Source: Undaria pinnatifida
Lineage: Eukaryota > Sar > Phaeophyceae > Laminariales > Alariaceae
Length of the DNA stretch: 64,000 nucleotides
Assembly (NCBI GenBank): GCA_012845835.1
Contig: JABAKD010000026.1
Location: 13,484,379-13,548,378, forward strand
Direction of reading: 5' to 3'
In this document: positions 53,667 through 64,000 of the stretch, piece by piece
Numbering within the stretch: position 1 is the stretch's first letter
Layout: every line of letters begins with the position of its first letter
Notes under the pieces: generated by a model
Told to the model about the DNA's origin: nothing
Seen by the model: the letters and a program-made list of their open reading frames with translations, nothing else
Databases searched by the model: none
Translations under genes and position numbers: made by a program

Positions 53667-53878
53667 CGTTACTTTTGCTTGAGTTGTGTTGCTACTTTAT
53701 ATCTCTTTATACAGGTTTCGCTACTGCTGTATGGTATGCACCGCCGTGTCAATTGTGAGGGAGAACTCACAGTAAACTTAGAGTCTATGGACTACGTGCT
53801 GCTTGCTGGTGGTGCTGCTGACGGAACTTTGCAAGACAAACGGAACTTTTTCGGGTATGTTGGCGTTGTTTGTTCCGT

Positions 53879-54322
53879 TCAGAAAAATATATTGTCTACA
53901 CCGACAAATGATTCTTTATTATCTACATGACCTTGATTTGCTCCAGCTAAAATGCTGTCGTGGAAGGTGTTGAAACCTGATCCTGGGATAACGGTGTACA
54001 AATTGGTTGTGATGTGGGCAATAATATGTGCACGGACGATGTGATGTAAAGCTGGGTTGTTGTGCACACGACGCGAGATACATCTTAATAAACATGCACC
54101 ATCATCACCATTCTCGGGAATAATGGACCATTGACCAGAATTGTTATTGTTGCCGCTGTTGTTGTCTTCATCATTTTCGCTGTCTGATGGGTTTGTACTG
54201 CTGCTGTCGCTGCTGTTAGAGGAATCATTGGTGTCAATTTGTTGTTTGTTTTCTGTGTCCAGCATTTTTCCCCGCGTGCTTATACCGATGTTTGTTGCCG
54301 ATATGGTCTGTTGTGTGCACAT
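53879..54322 (-). pseudogene. OTU-like fragment, unit 8
   Basis: Has both an extra Ser codon in the linker (SSDSSSTNPSD) and the extra Asp (GDDGACLLRCIS). Beyond it lies a unit head at 54,640-54,790, as in copy 1, then the non-coding right part. Confidence 0.65.
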
Positions 54323-54479
54323 CGTTACTTTTGCTTGAGTTGTGTTGCTACTTTATATCTCTTTATAATGGTTTCGCTACTGCTGTATGGTATGCACCGC
54401 CGTGTCAATTGTGAGGGAGAACTCACAGTAAACTTAGAGTCTATGGACTACGTGCTGCTTGCTGGTGGTGCTCTATTGT

Positions 54480-55917
54480 AAAACCGCTGTGTATGTTCTT
54501 TTGATGAGAGTAAACGTCTTGTGTATTTATTCTCCTCGGTCCATCCAGAAAAAAATCCCGGTCTCAATAAAATTTGATTTTTTATGATCTATATATTATT
54601 GCCGCTCTCTGCGGTTGCTTGCTGCTGCTGTGATCGTAGACAGTTCATACCGATGTTTGTTGCCGATATGGTCTGTTGTGTGCACATCGTTACTTTTGCT
54701 TGGGTTGTGTTGCTACTTTATATCTCTTAATACAGGTTTCGCTACTGCTGTATGGTAACCACCGTGTCAATTGTGAGGGAGAACTCACTGTAATAATGAC
54801 ATAGTTCACGTCGTTGCAGCGGGTACATATACACCGCGCCCGCGTCTAGCAGTGCGGGAAAGTTCTCTCGCAAATACATTTTGATGCCACCCCGATGTAC
54901 GTGCGAGGACTAAAGTTCCACCGTGTGTGTAGTAGACGTATTTAAGCCTGACGATATGCCTATATTTTAGGCTCTAAACCAAATTAGGCCCTATCGTGTC
55001 TTAAATGTCTACAAAATAGGTCTATTTTATCGACCTAACGACCACGGCAGACCACGGTGAGATATGGATTTTCCCAAAATATGCACTTTGGCACATTTTG
55101 GCCCAAGTGCATATTTGAAGCAATTTTCCGAGTATTTTCCAGCAAACAACAGCATTTCAGACGACACAAGCTCGAGGAAACATCAGACGGATGCCTACAT
55201 TTCGAGGGTGGAAATTGAACCGGGTTGAGGGCCAGTCCTGCTGTGCTGCTGTACTGACTGCCACACTGAGGCACACCGAAGGCGGCAGACGCCTGCGAGG
55301 TATCCTACATATGAAGCGAGTATGGAGTACGAAGCACTCAATGTTTTTGCCAGGCACCAGTTATTTGTTTTGGCCGTTTGTTCAAGCTCGCACAGCATGG
55401 GCAGGGGAGGGTCTTTCTCGAAGTTTCCACCCACTCATGTGCTGACTCATGACATAAATCCTCGTCTTGCCATCTGCGTCTGGAGTAGTGCAGAAATATC
55501 GTAGTCTATTTTCAAGTAGTTTGATCTTTCCTCGGCTTTTCTTTTTATGCGTACTGAAAGAGACCACTATTTCGAGTTTTAGACATATGGTGTTTTTTTT
55601 ATGCGTTTAAGGTCGAAGTATCGAATGGCCTAGCTCTTCCAGTTGGAAGAACTTAAGACCTAACCTCGAGGCTTAAATACGTCTAGTGTGTGGTTGCCCG
55701 GGGACAGAAGCGTCTCATACCCCGCAAAATAGAGCCAGTCTCGGCGGCTTTCCGCGGCCATAGCTCGCGCCACGGACGTCCCATGAGCCCGGCACGCGGC
55801 TGATAATATACCGACGGGTAGTCTGATCGCATTGCAGAAGAAAGCACACAAAAAAACTCTGCGCCGGCGGAGAAAAAGGGACGGACTAGGCAAAAAAATC
55901 AAAATGGTACATATGCA
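54480..55917. other. Right, non-coding part of OTU element copy 2
   Basis: Near-identical to 33,020-34,466 of copy 1, with a few substitutions and a short deletion near 54,995 (CATCAT lost). The hairpin seen at 33,631 is present at 55,082-55,111 but with one stem mismatch. Confidence 0.7.
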
Positions 55918-56285
55918 TATATCACAGCTGACGCAATTCATGCCTCCACCAGAAACATATTAAAGTAAAATCGGGAGTCAGTCTACGGTGTGCCAGGTCC
56001 AGGCCGGTGCATACGTCTCACTACTCACGCCTGGAGAAACCAAATATTCCGATTGCCACCCAAGTAAGACTTCACCACGTATATATTACACGTAGTATCT
56101 ATCACTACGCATACGCACGACAGGCATAAGTCAATTGGAGAAAAAAGAAACAAAGAAAATAAAAGAAGATAAAGGAAAGGAAAGAAAATAGAAGAAAACG
56201 AAACAAGACGAAAAAGGCAAGCAAAGAGAAGAAAATGACAAGAAAAGCAAGAAAAGACAAAACAAGAAAGCAAGTCACGTCCATC
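55918..56285 (-). repeat. LINE 3' region, second half of the split copy
   Basis: Runs from ATCACAGCTGACGCAATTC through CGGGAGTCAGTCTAC, CACCACGTATATATTACACG and the complement of CAATTGACTTG to a purine-rich end (GAAAAGAAAGAAAAC type). It matches 45,200-44,890 on the other strand. Confidence 0.85.
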
Positions 56286-56854
56286 ATCAACATACAAATG
56301 CACGACTATGATCCCTACTTACTGCAGCAGTATGATGGGGATTTTTTACAGCAATGTTCCTAGTCGTTTCGGGACAAAATATGACACCAATTTGGAATTA
56401 TGTCTTGCCAAGTCTTATTTTATCAACCTCTTCATACATCAAGATCCAAACAATAACTGGAGAGTACCGTTCGAAATACAAATATTTGCGCGCGTCTCTC
56501 TTGGACGGCGGCCGTCGAACAAAGTGATTTGACCGAGAAATGCTACAGCACTGCCCACTGAGCGATACTTAATCACTTGACTCAGAAGGGGCTCAGTGGG
56601 TATCGATACTACATATGAAGTATAAAATAAGTTAAACTCCAAAATAACCTTTCATCATAAAGTCGTCAGCGCCCACGCTTGAAAAATACAAATATGAAGT
56701 CGGTTGTAATCGAACTCACGATACATACGATAGAACTACCCACTGTCACTTCACTCAGTAACACTCACAGAGAGTGGGTGATGCGAAAAAAAATCAAATA
56801 AGTTTTCAAGTTCGTTAATTAATTACCACCAACTTTGTAAGGGCTCTCTCCGGA
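56286..56854. other. Intergenic with tRNA-like pieces
   Basis: At 56,695-56,760 (minus) CAGTGGGTAGTTCTATCG and CGTGAGTTCGATTAC look like A-box and B-box sequences of a tRNA-derived SINE. A related CTCAGTGGGTATCGATA piece is at 56,590-56,605. No protein gene is recognised. Confidence 0.5.
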
Positions 56855-57475
56855 GATATCCCCTCTCCACGAACTACAGCAGTTAGTAGTACTCAGGAGA
56901 ACACCATAAATAACAACCATCATGACCATTCATAACGTCTCCAGCGCGCACGCTCCTGAAGACCAAATATGATCTGGGTGAGAATCGTACTCACGACACA
57001 TCCTTCGTTGGTTCTATTGACTAGAACTATGCCAACTAAGCGGAACGGAAACGACGCACAGCAGTAGTAGCTGCGACAGGGCAAGCGCTTCGAGGCGGCC
57101 ATGAAAGAAGCATCGTCGGGAAGAAATTTAGATGACAATTTGGAAATGACGCCACATTTGAAGCGTTGTCCCTTATTTATTCGTTTAAGCTCTACGTATG
57201 CCAAGATCCAAGAATAGTTCGGGCGTATATACCGCCCAAAATACAAAAACGAAAGCTCACTTCTAGCCTGTCTCGCTCAGCGTCTATCCGTGTTCGCGTC
57301 AATGTGCGGAACGGATATGACAGGGCGATGGGCTTTGGAGCCGGCCCCTGAAGATAACGCTCGAACGAAGCTATTTGACCGAGAATTCCAGTTCCGCGAA
57401 TCGCATGCTGAGGCCGAGACGAAAACAAACTGCTAACGGAATCCCCGAAAAAAAAACGATCATATATAGTCTAGA
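56855..57475 (-). repeat. Inverted-repeat block IR-A, right copy, with tRNA-like core
   Basis: Inverted partner of 206-850. The tRNA-like core (57,055-56,960, minus) is better kept here: GTTCCGCTTAGTTGGCATAG as A-box region and GTGAGTACGATTCTCAC as T-arm hairpin. It ends at AACGATCATATATAGTC, just before a TA/TG microsatellite. Confidence 0.75.
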
Positions 57476-57477
57476 CC

Positions 57478-57510
57478 ATATGTATATATATATATATATG
57501 TGTGTGTGAA
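57478..57510. repeat. (TA)n(TG)n microsatellite
   Basis: TATGTATATATATATATATA followed by TGTGTGTGTG. Confidence 0.9.
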
Positions 57511-58806
57511 TAAATTGACGGCCTCCCTGTACTTCCACCCTGCCACACCGGGCGTTTAGGGTAGTGATCGTGTCCTCGTTTGCCTTCGTGGCTGTCAGAG
57601 ATTCTTCCGTACGTTCCGCGTATAGCGTCTCAGTGCCGGTCGGTCACCCACGGCAGGCGGCATGATGTGCTGTTGTCCGCCGTGCTAAAGGTGTCTTGGC
57701 TTGTTTGCGTTGACTAGCGTTGCGTTGCTACAGTGCAACAGCACAGACAGGCACCACAGCGACATCACGCCCCTCGCATCTCTGCTACTGCTCCATTGAG
57801 TGTGGGACGAAAGCGTCGCCCCCCCAAATTGTTTCGCTCTTGTCTTGCAACTTACAAATGTATAGATATATATCTCACCTGCGGTGAGCTGGTGTCAGGC
57901 TGGGACTCGACCTCAACGCAGGACGGGCTGGCGGAAAACGGATGCATCAATCTAATTGTTCGAGGCTGTCATTTCGGCAACCCGTTGCCTTTTTAAACGC
58001 CGCGTATCCGCCGCGGTGGAGAGCCGCGCGACTGCCCATCCATGTCGACCTCAACCACCCCAAATGGTGGGGCTTGGATTAATGTTAGTGTGAGCTTTAG
58101 GTTTGGTGTCGCAGGTGAATCTGAGCGGACGCCGAACATAGAAACGCACCTAGAACGACCGGCTGGATCTGTTTTCTCTGGTTGTCCAGCAGTCAGCAAG
58201 ACCCAAAGGCTAGATTGCTTGATACTGATGGTGTTTACAAACTCTTTAACCGGCGCTGTCGAGGGGCCTGGACTGCCGCTGAACGGTACCGTTGATAGGT
58301 ACAACTGCGGTACCCCATAAGCATTATAGACAGGTCCGCAAATACGAAAGTGCCCCACAATTTTGTTTCAAGGTTCAGGTTTTGGTCGAAACCAAGACAA
58401 ATAGCCCTGTACGGCCTGAACTTCCTCTCGACGATCTAGGTGAGGAGCACAAATATCAGGGAACAGAAGTACAGAGACCAAGTTTCAGCACTACTAGTCT
58501 AAACATGTATTTTTCAACCGTAAGCTGAGTCACTGAAAAATACGTGCCTGTCTCTCGCACTTGCTCGTGTGGTTATCGTGAGTCTTGGGTTGGGATCAGT
58601 GTCTGGGTGGGTGGGGGTGGTTGCACGTAAGACAAGGTAATGTGCGCGCCACTTGCAGTACTATACCGTGCGGTACTTGAGAGAGACGACGCCACGCGTA
58701 GCATGAAGTTGCCGCTAGAGTCGTACGGCTGATACATGGGATGTAAACCCTCATACGTATTTTAAAGTTCTTATTCTTTCCAAAGTTGACGTCGAATATT
58801 CGACGC
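57511..58806. other. Intergenic, no gene recognised
   Basis: Frames at 57,993-58,358 (-) and 58,042-58,320 (+) overlap on opposite strands and neither shows a domain. Nothing else is recognised. Confidence 0.5.
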
Positions 58807-58922
58807 AAATTGTTGTCGTTGTTGTTATTGTTGTTGTTGTTGTTGTTCTACATTAACTCGCATAATCAAGTCCGTGGTCACAGGACAGACTCCAGTCACT
58901 CTGGTGATGAGGAATACGTCTG
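58807..58922 (-). repeat. LINE 3' tail fragment with (GTT)n
   Basis: (GTT)n followed by CATAATCAAGTCCGTGGTCA and CAGTCACTCTGGTGATGAGG, the complement of the LINE tail seen at 49.54 kb. Confidence 0.85.
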
Positions 58923-61835
58923 GGGCGACGCACAAACAATCGAAAGGTTGCAGAGATGGGTTAATTCCTTCAAACGTATCAGCGCCGGGAGACCATGCAC
59001 GACCCGATCCAGACCAATCTGCGCGATAAAAACTGAAGGCAAGAACCGGGGGGGAGAAGGGACGACACCTGTGACCACCAGAAGCTGGAAAGTAAAGTGT
59101 GAGTGAAATATGTGCAAACCTGCGGGCAGGTGGGCCTACTCTTAGTAATAACGTATTCTCCTCCCCTTGCTTGATCTGGCAAACACGTGACTCCCATTCA
59201 CCCTCTCCCGCACTCTCTTCCCCCCCCCCCGTCTCCACCTCTTCCTCCTCCCCCCCTTCATCGCTATCTTCACCTTGTGCCTGCTTTTCCCCTTCCGTTC
59301 AATACACCGTCGTCTTCTTGCACGGACGGCTTGGACACTCTACTACTGTTGCACGGTCCTCGAAAGGTGAGACTGTGCATATTGTATGCGCCCGTCGGCC
59401 CTTACCTGTCTTCGGTAGGCCTGTTAGAGTGCTTGGCAGGTGGGTACCTCTGTAGTAGTACTTTGATCTTGATATTTGACTTGCTAACAGTATCAACGTT
59501 TAATCCAATAGGTGGTAATGTGGCGATCGTGCAGATAAAGGCAGGCCTATCTACCTGGCATGAAAGTAGATGCCATATTCTTGTACTTGTGTGGGGGGAA
59601 TCGACGTCGTGATCACGGGTGGCCGTTGCTTCCCCCCTCTCTCCCCCCGACGGCCTCTCCTGGGAGGTATGGTGCCTTGGCACATCGCATGCCGTATTTC
59701 GACTTTGGTTTGTAGAACCGTCTTTGTGCGACTCCGGACTCACCTTCCAAAATGGCGTTCGACTCAACGTATGTATGCTGGCACCGCCGGTATTACAAAC
59801 ATCAGCATGGCGGCGCTGGTGACTTGTCCATAACGTAGAATACTCGGCATGGTAGTGGCTGCATGGTTGTGCCGTTCATGTTGTTTGCTGTTTTCGCTTC
59901 TGGCTGACCTCTCCTGCTGTCAATATCAATGATCGAGAAACACCAGCGTGTTTAAACGTAGATACGCGCGATTCGTGAACCGTCTGCCACCGCTTGTAAG
60001 GATCTCAAATGTCACTATGGAGTCGTTACAAACGGCTGGATGGAGTAAAACAGCCCCCACGGCTCATACGGACATTCAATTCCAACTGGTTCTCGTGTTT
60101 GAAGCCCGATATATGTCATGCGAGTCGCCTTCCATAGGCTCTCAGTTCTGTCAAGGGCCATTTCAAAATGTCGCAGAATGTAGAGTCGCCTTCAATTGAC
60201 GATCACCACTCGCGCAATTGCTACTAAAATCTCTTGTGAGAAGATATTGCGACTTACGTAGTGTTTGTCCGGTGCTCAAAATATTGATCACATTACTCTG
60301 TACCAACGGTTTGTTTAGCAATTTCGGGGTGTTGAACCGTATTGCTTAAGTTTGATGTTGAATCTGAGACCGTGAGTCCTACACGGAGGTACCACTTACT
60401 TTTCATCAGTGGACATTGCTATGAAGGGTTCTGTCGCGCGTACCACGCAAAAACTGACGTGGAGCTCTAGCTGTGGCGGTAAAAGTTGGGCTACTGTCGC
60501 CGTATACTCTGGCATGGAGGGTGTGTGTCGAAAAGCGTCACATAGTATCTTTAACTCGATTCTTCAGTCCTTCTTCATTCAACATGCATTACGCAATTCG
60601 ATTGATGAAGAGTTTATAAGGTTTACGAGATAACAGCCAGACGCACCCGAAATCATGTAGCTTATGTACGTGGAAAACCGAGAATGTGCGAGTTAATGTG
60701 AGAAGAACAATATTTACATGAGTTATTAATTAGTAACTTACACTGCAACATTTTGTAAACACACTTTTTTTGGTGAATTTGATAACCGATTCTGAGATTG
60801 GGAACAGGGGAAAACATCACACAAATCCAAACTTTTTTGGTTGGAGAAAAGTATACGCATTGCGCGTATACGAGTGTTGGCCGGAGTTTTGGTTGTACAT
60901 ATTATTACCTGATGATGATGGCCATAAGTATACATAGTTGTTTCGGCCACTCGTACGTAGGTCCTCCGCCCCCATTTCCGCCTCGGTAAGGCATGCTGCG
61001 AGGCATGCCCTTACAGGCTTGTATCGAGTGGAGGGGGGGGTCTTTCGGGCGGGTGTGAGGCCGGACTCACCCTCAAGGAGTGATACCTTCGTGCTGCTGC
61101 GTGTAGCCGCGAGGATTAGGCGTGGCGGTAGAGTTGGGTCGTACGTGGAGCGTTAGGCATGGTCACCTCCGATTTGCGCGTCTTATTAGGCAGCAGATGC
61201 GGAGCATCGATGCTTAATCGGGATGCTCGTGCGCGGAGGCAGGCGCCACTACGAGCCACACTACGGCGCAGTGTTGGTTTGAGTGGGGAGAACTGCGACG
61301 GCAGGAGGCTGGATTCGACGACGGAGGAGGAGGGCGACTGAGCGTCGACGGGCGTGGAAGAGACGGATTGAACTCTCCCTGAACTAGAACTTTTTTTTGT
61401 CAGATCAGCACCGCAAGCTGCGAGGAGCATTTCGTTTATTGGGACGGGGGAGAAGGGGAACCAACTGGAGTTACGGGTCAACGAGAGCAAGTGCAAAGGA
61501 GCGGGCCGAGTGAGCTAAGGCGATGACGCGGCCATGGAGGACCATAGCAGGAGGATGGCATACGGAGAATCACGACCCGCATGCACACCATCATCATCGA
61601 GAGCAGCGATCGTCTTTTTTCAGGGTTTTTTTGTACGAGGCAGAGTACGTAGTACAACATGTTACTTACGTCACTGATTTTTGTAGAGTTGGTAAAGTTG
61701 TATACCCTTCCCGGGGAACGACCCCCCGCAATTTTCAATTTTCCAGGCACGTGCGTCGCAACTGCGATTCAACCTGTCAGATGATCCGGAAAGACGGGGC
61801 GATCACTGATAGGTGTATGGTAGTTTTTGGTTCGA
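58923..61835. other. Intergenic, no gene recognised
   Basis: 59,035-59,115 resembles 49,030-49,130 (AACCGGGGGGGAGAAGGGACG type). 60,683-60,710 is a LINE-tail scrap (GTGCGAGTTAATGTGAGAAG). A CCCCCC-rich patch lies at 59,219-59,260. Frames are short, none longer than about 140 codons, and no domain, tRNA or rRNA is recognised. Confidence 0.5.
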
Positions 61836-62312
61836 TTGCTACTTTTTCACTGAATGCACGCGAGTCGTCACTCTGACAGCACTCCAGACAGCAAGCGCGT
61901 TGGTCTGTGCTCACGATTACCATGCGGTTCGTATCGTTCAGGCAGCCCAACCGCTTGCTATTTTTTCACTGCATGCCCCCGGGTCGTCACTCTGACAGCA
62001 CTCCAGACAGCAGGCGCGTTCGTCTGTGCTCACGATTACCATGCGGTTCGTACCGTTCAGGCAGCCCAACCGCTTGCTATTTTTTCACTGCATGCCCCCG
62101 GGTCGTCACTCTGACAGCACTCCAGACAGAAGGCGCGTTCGTCTGTGCTCACGATTACCATGCGGTTCGTACCATTCAGGCAGCCCAACCGCGTGCTATT
62201 TTTTCACTGCATGCGCCCGGGTCGTCACTCTGACAGCACTCCAGACAGAAGGCGCGTTCGTCTGTGCTCACATTTGAAGTGGGGTTCGTACGGTGCAGGC
62301 AGCCCAACCGCT
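61836..62312 (+). repeat. 119-bp tandem repeat, four units
   Basis: Units start TTGCTA(T/C)TTTTTCACTG near 61,842, 61,955, 62,074 and 62,193 and contain GTCGTCACTCTGACAGCAC, GGCGCGTTCGTCTGTGCTC and CAGGCAGCCCAACCGC. Inner units are nearly identical. The period is not a multiple of three, so the frames through it rotate, and it is not coding. Confidence 0.92.
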
Positions 62313-62579
62313 GTAGTTTGCAGTCGCGAGTTGGTTGGTTGTGGGAACGGGATAACTCTATGCCGTGGTTGAGTGGATACCCGCGGGCATGTGAGTTCAG
62401 TATGCACATTAGATCATTTCGCTTGTGCGCCTTCTTCGAATCGTGCGTTTGTATGCGGGAAAGCGTCGTATTTCCCGGGCGAATTTTGATATAGTTTGGT
62501 TTTTATTTAGCTCTTCTCTAGGGCTCCAGCCAATTTGTGTGACCAAGGACTCTAGATGTTTGTCAAGAGTTAATGATTG
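62313..62579. other. Spacer with a weak tRNA-like head
   Basis: CCGTGGTTGAGTGGATACCC (62,361) resembles an A-box and GTGAGTTCAGTATG lies about 25 bp on. The spacing and B-box are poor, so I do not call a tRNA. Confidence 0.3.
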
Positions 62580-62632
62580 ACCGGTCGCCCCGGTGGCGTA
62601 TCAGGTTATCCTCGAGCCTGGTATTATTAAAA
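62580..62632 (+). repeat. SINE B fragment
   Basis: GGTCGCCCCGGTGGCGTATCAGG ... CTCGAGCCTGGTAT is the first 50 bp of SINE B, cut by an A-run (TTAAAAAAAAAG) before the R1 block. Confidence 0.7.
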
Positions 62633-62640
62633 AAAAAGAA

Positions 62641-64000
62641 CATACACTCCAGCTGTGAGATCGAAGATTTCGTCGAAGCTCATATTTGCAAGCTGTGTGC
62701 GATACTCCCATCGCGCGTATTACGAGTTGTGTGTCCTCATTAAGGATATAGGTCGGCGACTCCCCTTACAACTACAGTATAGCTATTAGGGTCAACAGGG
62801 TGATTTTAGTCAGTCTGTGCGCGGAAACTATAAAACCCGTTTCTGTGGGGGACAACATCTGACAGCTGTGGAGGGAAATGTATACTTTCATCAAGTGAAT
62901 CCTGTAAGTCGAATAACCGGGCGGAGTTTTGAAGAACGTGGGGGCCTGGTTTTGATCAAAAGCGAGCGGGGTTGGAGGGGGGGGGGGGGGGGGGGGGGGA
63001 GGGGGGGCGGACGGGCGGGTAATTTGTGCATGTAAGCTATAAATCCTTTCAAGGGGATAAATCTGACGGTTTGGAAGAAAAATAAGAAAAAATGGACCAG
63101 TTTATCATGGGGGGGGGGTTGGGGCGGGGGTGGGGCGTATGGGGCAGCTCAATGTGTGCCTGGAAACTTTACAATATTTTGAGGGGATAAATGTGACGGT
63201 TTTGGAAATAATGCATCAGTTTATCATGTATATCTTGGGGTAAGTCGTACAATCAGTGAGTAGAGAGAGGGTGAAGTGTTCGAGGAGGTGGGGTTGGGAT
63301 GGGTTGGGGGGGGGGGGGAGGTGGGGGGTGGGGGCGGGGGGGGCCGGGGGGGGGGGGGGGTCGGGGGGGGGGAAGGAAGGGTTTTTGGTGAGGGGTCTGT
63401 TACACGTGTGGTGCTAGGTCTCGGCGATAGTGCGGGTGATGGGGAAGAAGGGGGCGTTCAGGGTGGGGGCGGGGGGGAACGGCATAGATGGCTCTCGGAA
63501 GATGATAAGGCGATATCCTGTGCGTGAAGTGTTTATTAATCTGGCGGATTTCGATATTAGGTGGGGCTTTTGAGCAAGGGAGAGCGAGAGGGGGGGGAGG
63601 GGGGATATTTTTCAAGAGGTTTAGGTCAAAAGTAATATTCAAATACACTTCGGCTGTGAGATCAAAGATATGTAGGGGCTTGTTATACGCGTGGTGCTAG
63701 GTCTAGGCTATCGTGCGGGTGGTTGGAAAAGAGGGGGCGTTGGAGGTTTTTTTTTTCTGGGGGGGGGGGTCGGGGGAAAAGAATTGAAAGCTACGTCATG
63801 GATGGTCAGAAAGATAATGACGTGATATCAACTGCGTATGTATAGGTGTTTATTACTCTGGCCGATTTCGATTGTGAGCGTGGGGCTTTTGGACAAACTA
63901 GGCGGAAGGGGGGGGGATCGAGGGACGGGGGGGGGGGGGGGGGGGAGGGTCGGGGTTTTTTCTTGAACAAGAGGGGTCAGGGGAGGGGGAGGGGAAGGGG
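62641..64000 (-). repeat. Dispersed repeat R1, inverted copy closing the window
   Basis: Starts with the complement of the R1 end (ACTCCAGCTGTGAGATCGAAG), then GGATATAGGTCGGCGACTCC, followed by long G-runs (62,975-63,005; 63,300-63,375; 63,920-63,945). Module cores of type GTGTTTATTA(A/C)TCTGGC lie at 63,528 and 63,846. It continues past the window edge. No gene is present. Confidence 0.85.

Larger units (their letters stand above)
49679..55917 (-). mobile_element. OTU-carrying mobile element, copy 2 (expanded)
   Basis: Same ends as copy 1 (CAAGGTTCCCC...CATATGCA), here inside a LINE 3' end that is otherwise continuous, with TA at both edges. The interior has eight OTU-half units in place of about two, followed by the same 1.4-kb non-coding right part. 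The empty-site comparison with 42.37, 42.52 and 45.19 kb supports true insertion. The mobilising enzyme is unknown. Confidence 0.85.

Noticed and set aside
50654-53930. Antisense frames of about 115 codons over the OTU units as real genes
   Set aside because: They span the complement of the OTU N-terminus plus spacer and contain no recognised domain. The units are too alike for their openness to prove coding. Kept only as part of the triplet-indel observation.
61836-62312. The 119-bp repeat as a CRISPR array
   Set aside because: The whole unit is repeated with no unique spacers, and the genome is eukaryotic.

Overview
The window looks like repeat-rich, non-genic DNA from a eukaryote. I see no complete host gene, no rRNA and no canonical tRNA gene. 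It is almost entirely transposable elements, their fragments and satellites. The lineage cannot be proven from this window. A Ty3/gypsy element that appears to carry a cytosine DNA methyltransferase, a jockey/RTE-like LINE, a pogo-like element and a tyrosine-recombinase element together fit an alga or protist. Methyltransferase-bearing retrotransposons have been described in dinoflagellates and charophytes, so a dinoflagellate-like or other algal genome is my best guess, held loosely.

Layout, left half. A dispersed repeat (here called R1) opens the window at 1-196, followed by a 640-bp repeat (206-850) whose inverted partner lies at 56.86-57.48 kb. A decayed Ty3/gypsy element on the minus strand fills 992 to about 8.3 kb, in the order gag-like tail, protease, RT, RNase H, methyltransferase, integrase, chromo/Tudor-like tail, 3' LTR. 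After another R1 copy, 10,126-15,230 is an element with long terminal inverted repeats enclosing a broken GIY-YIG endonuclease gene. R1 copies then form a giant imperfect palindrome (15.86-18.92 kb). Two hypothetical ORFs follow (19.7-21.0 kb), then a pogo-like element with TA target duplication (21,104-22,745). From 24,254 to 31,562 lies an element with split direct repeats (A1...B1-A2-B2), a broken tyrosine recombinase and a 3.4-kb GC-rich minisatellite.

Layout, right half. An element with an OTU-protease-like gene occurs twice (31,686-34,466 and 49,679-55,917). The second copy splits a LINE tail, which gives an empty-site comparison, and has expanded its OTU unit into a tandem array. A second pogo-like copy (34,705-35,817), a composite duplication with tRNA-like SINEs (35.85-39.2 kb, inverted partner 47.96-49.5 kb), a 200-bp satellite, a LINE (40.2-42.66 kb) and several LINE-tail copies fill the middle. 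The last 7 kb holds a 119-bp tandem repeat and an inverted R1 block that closes the window.

The elements do not form a pathway. They are nested and mutually inserted, and nearly all coding regions are broken by stops and frameshifts, so the window reads as a transposon graveyard. The parts most worth following up are the methyltransferase-bearing gypsy element, the OTU-carrying mobile element, the GIY-YIG element and the split-repeat recombinase element.
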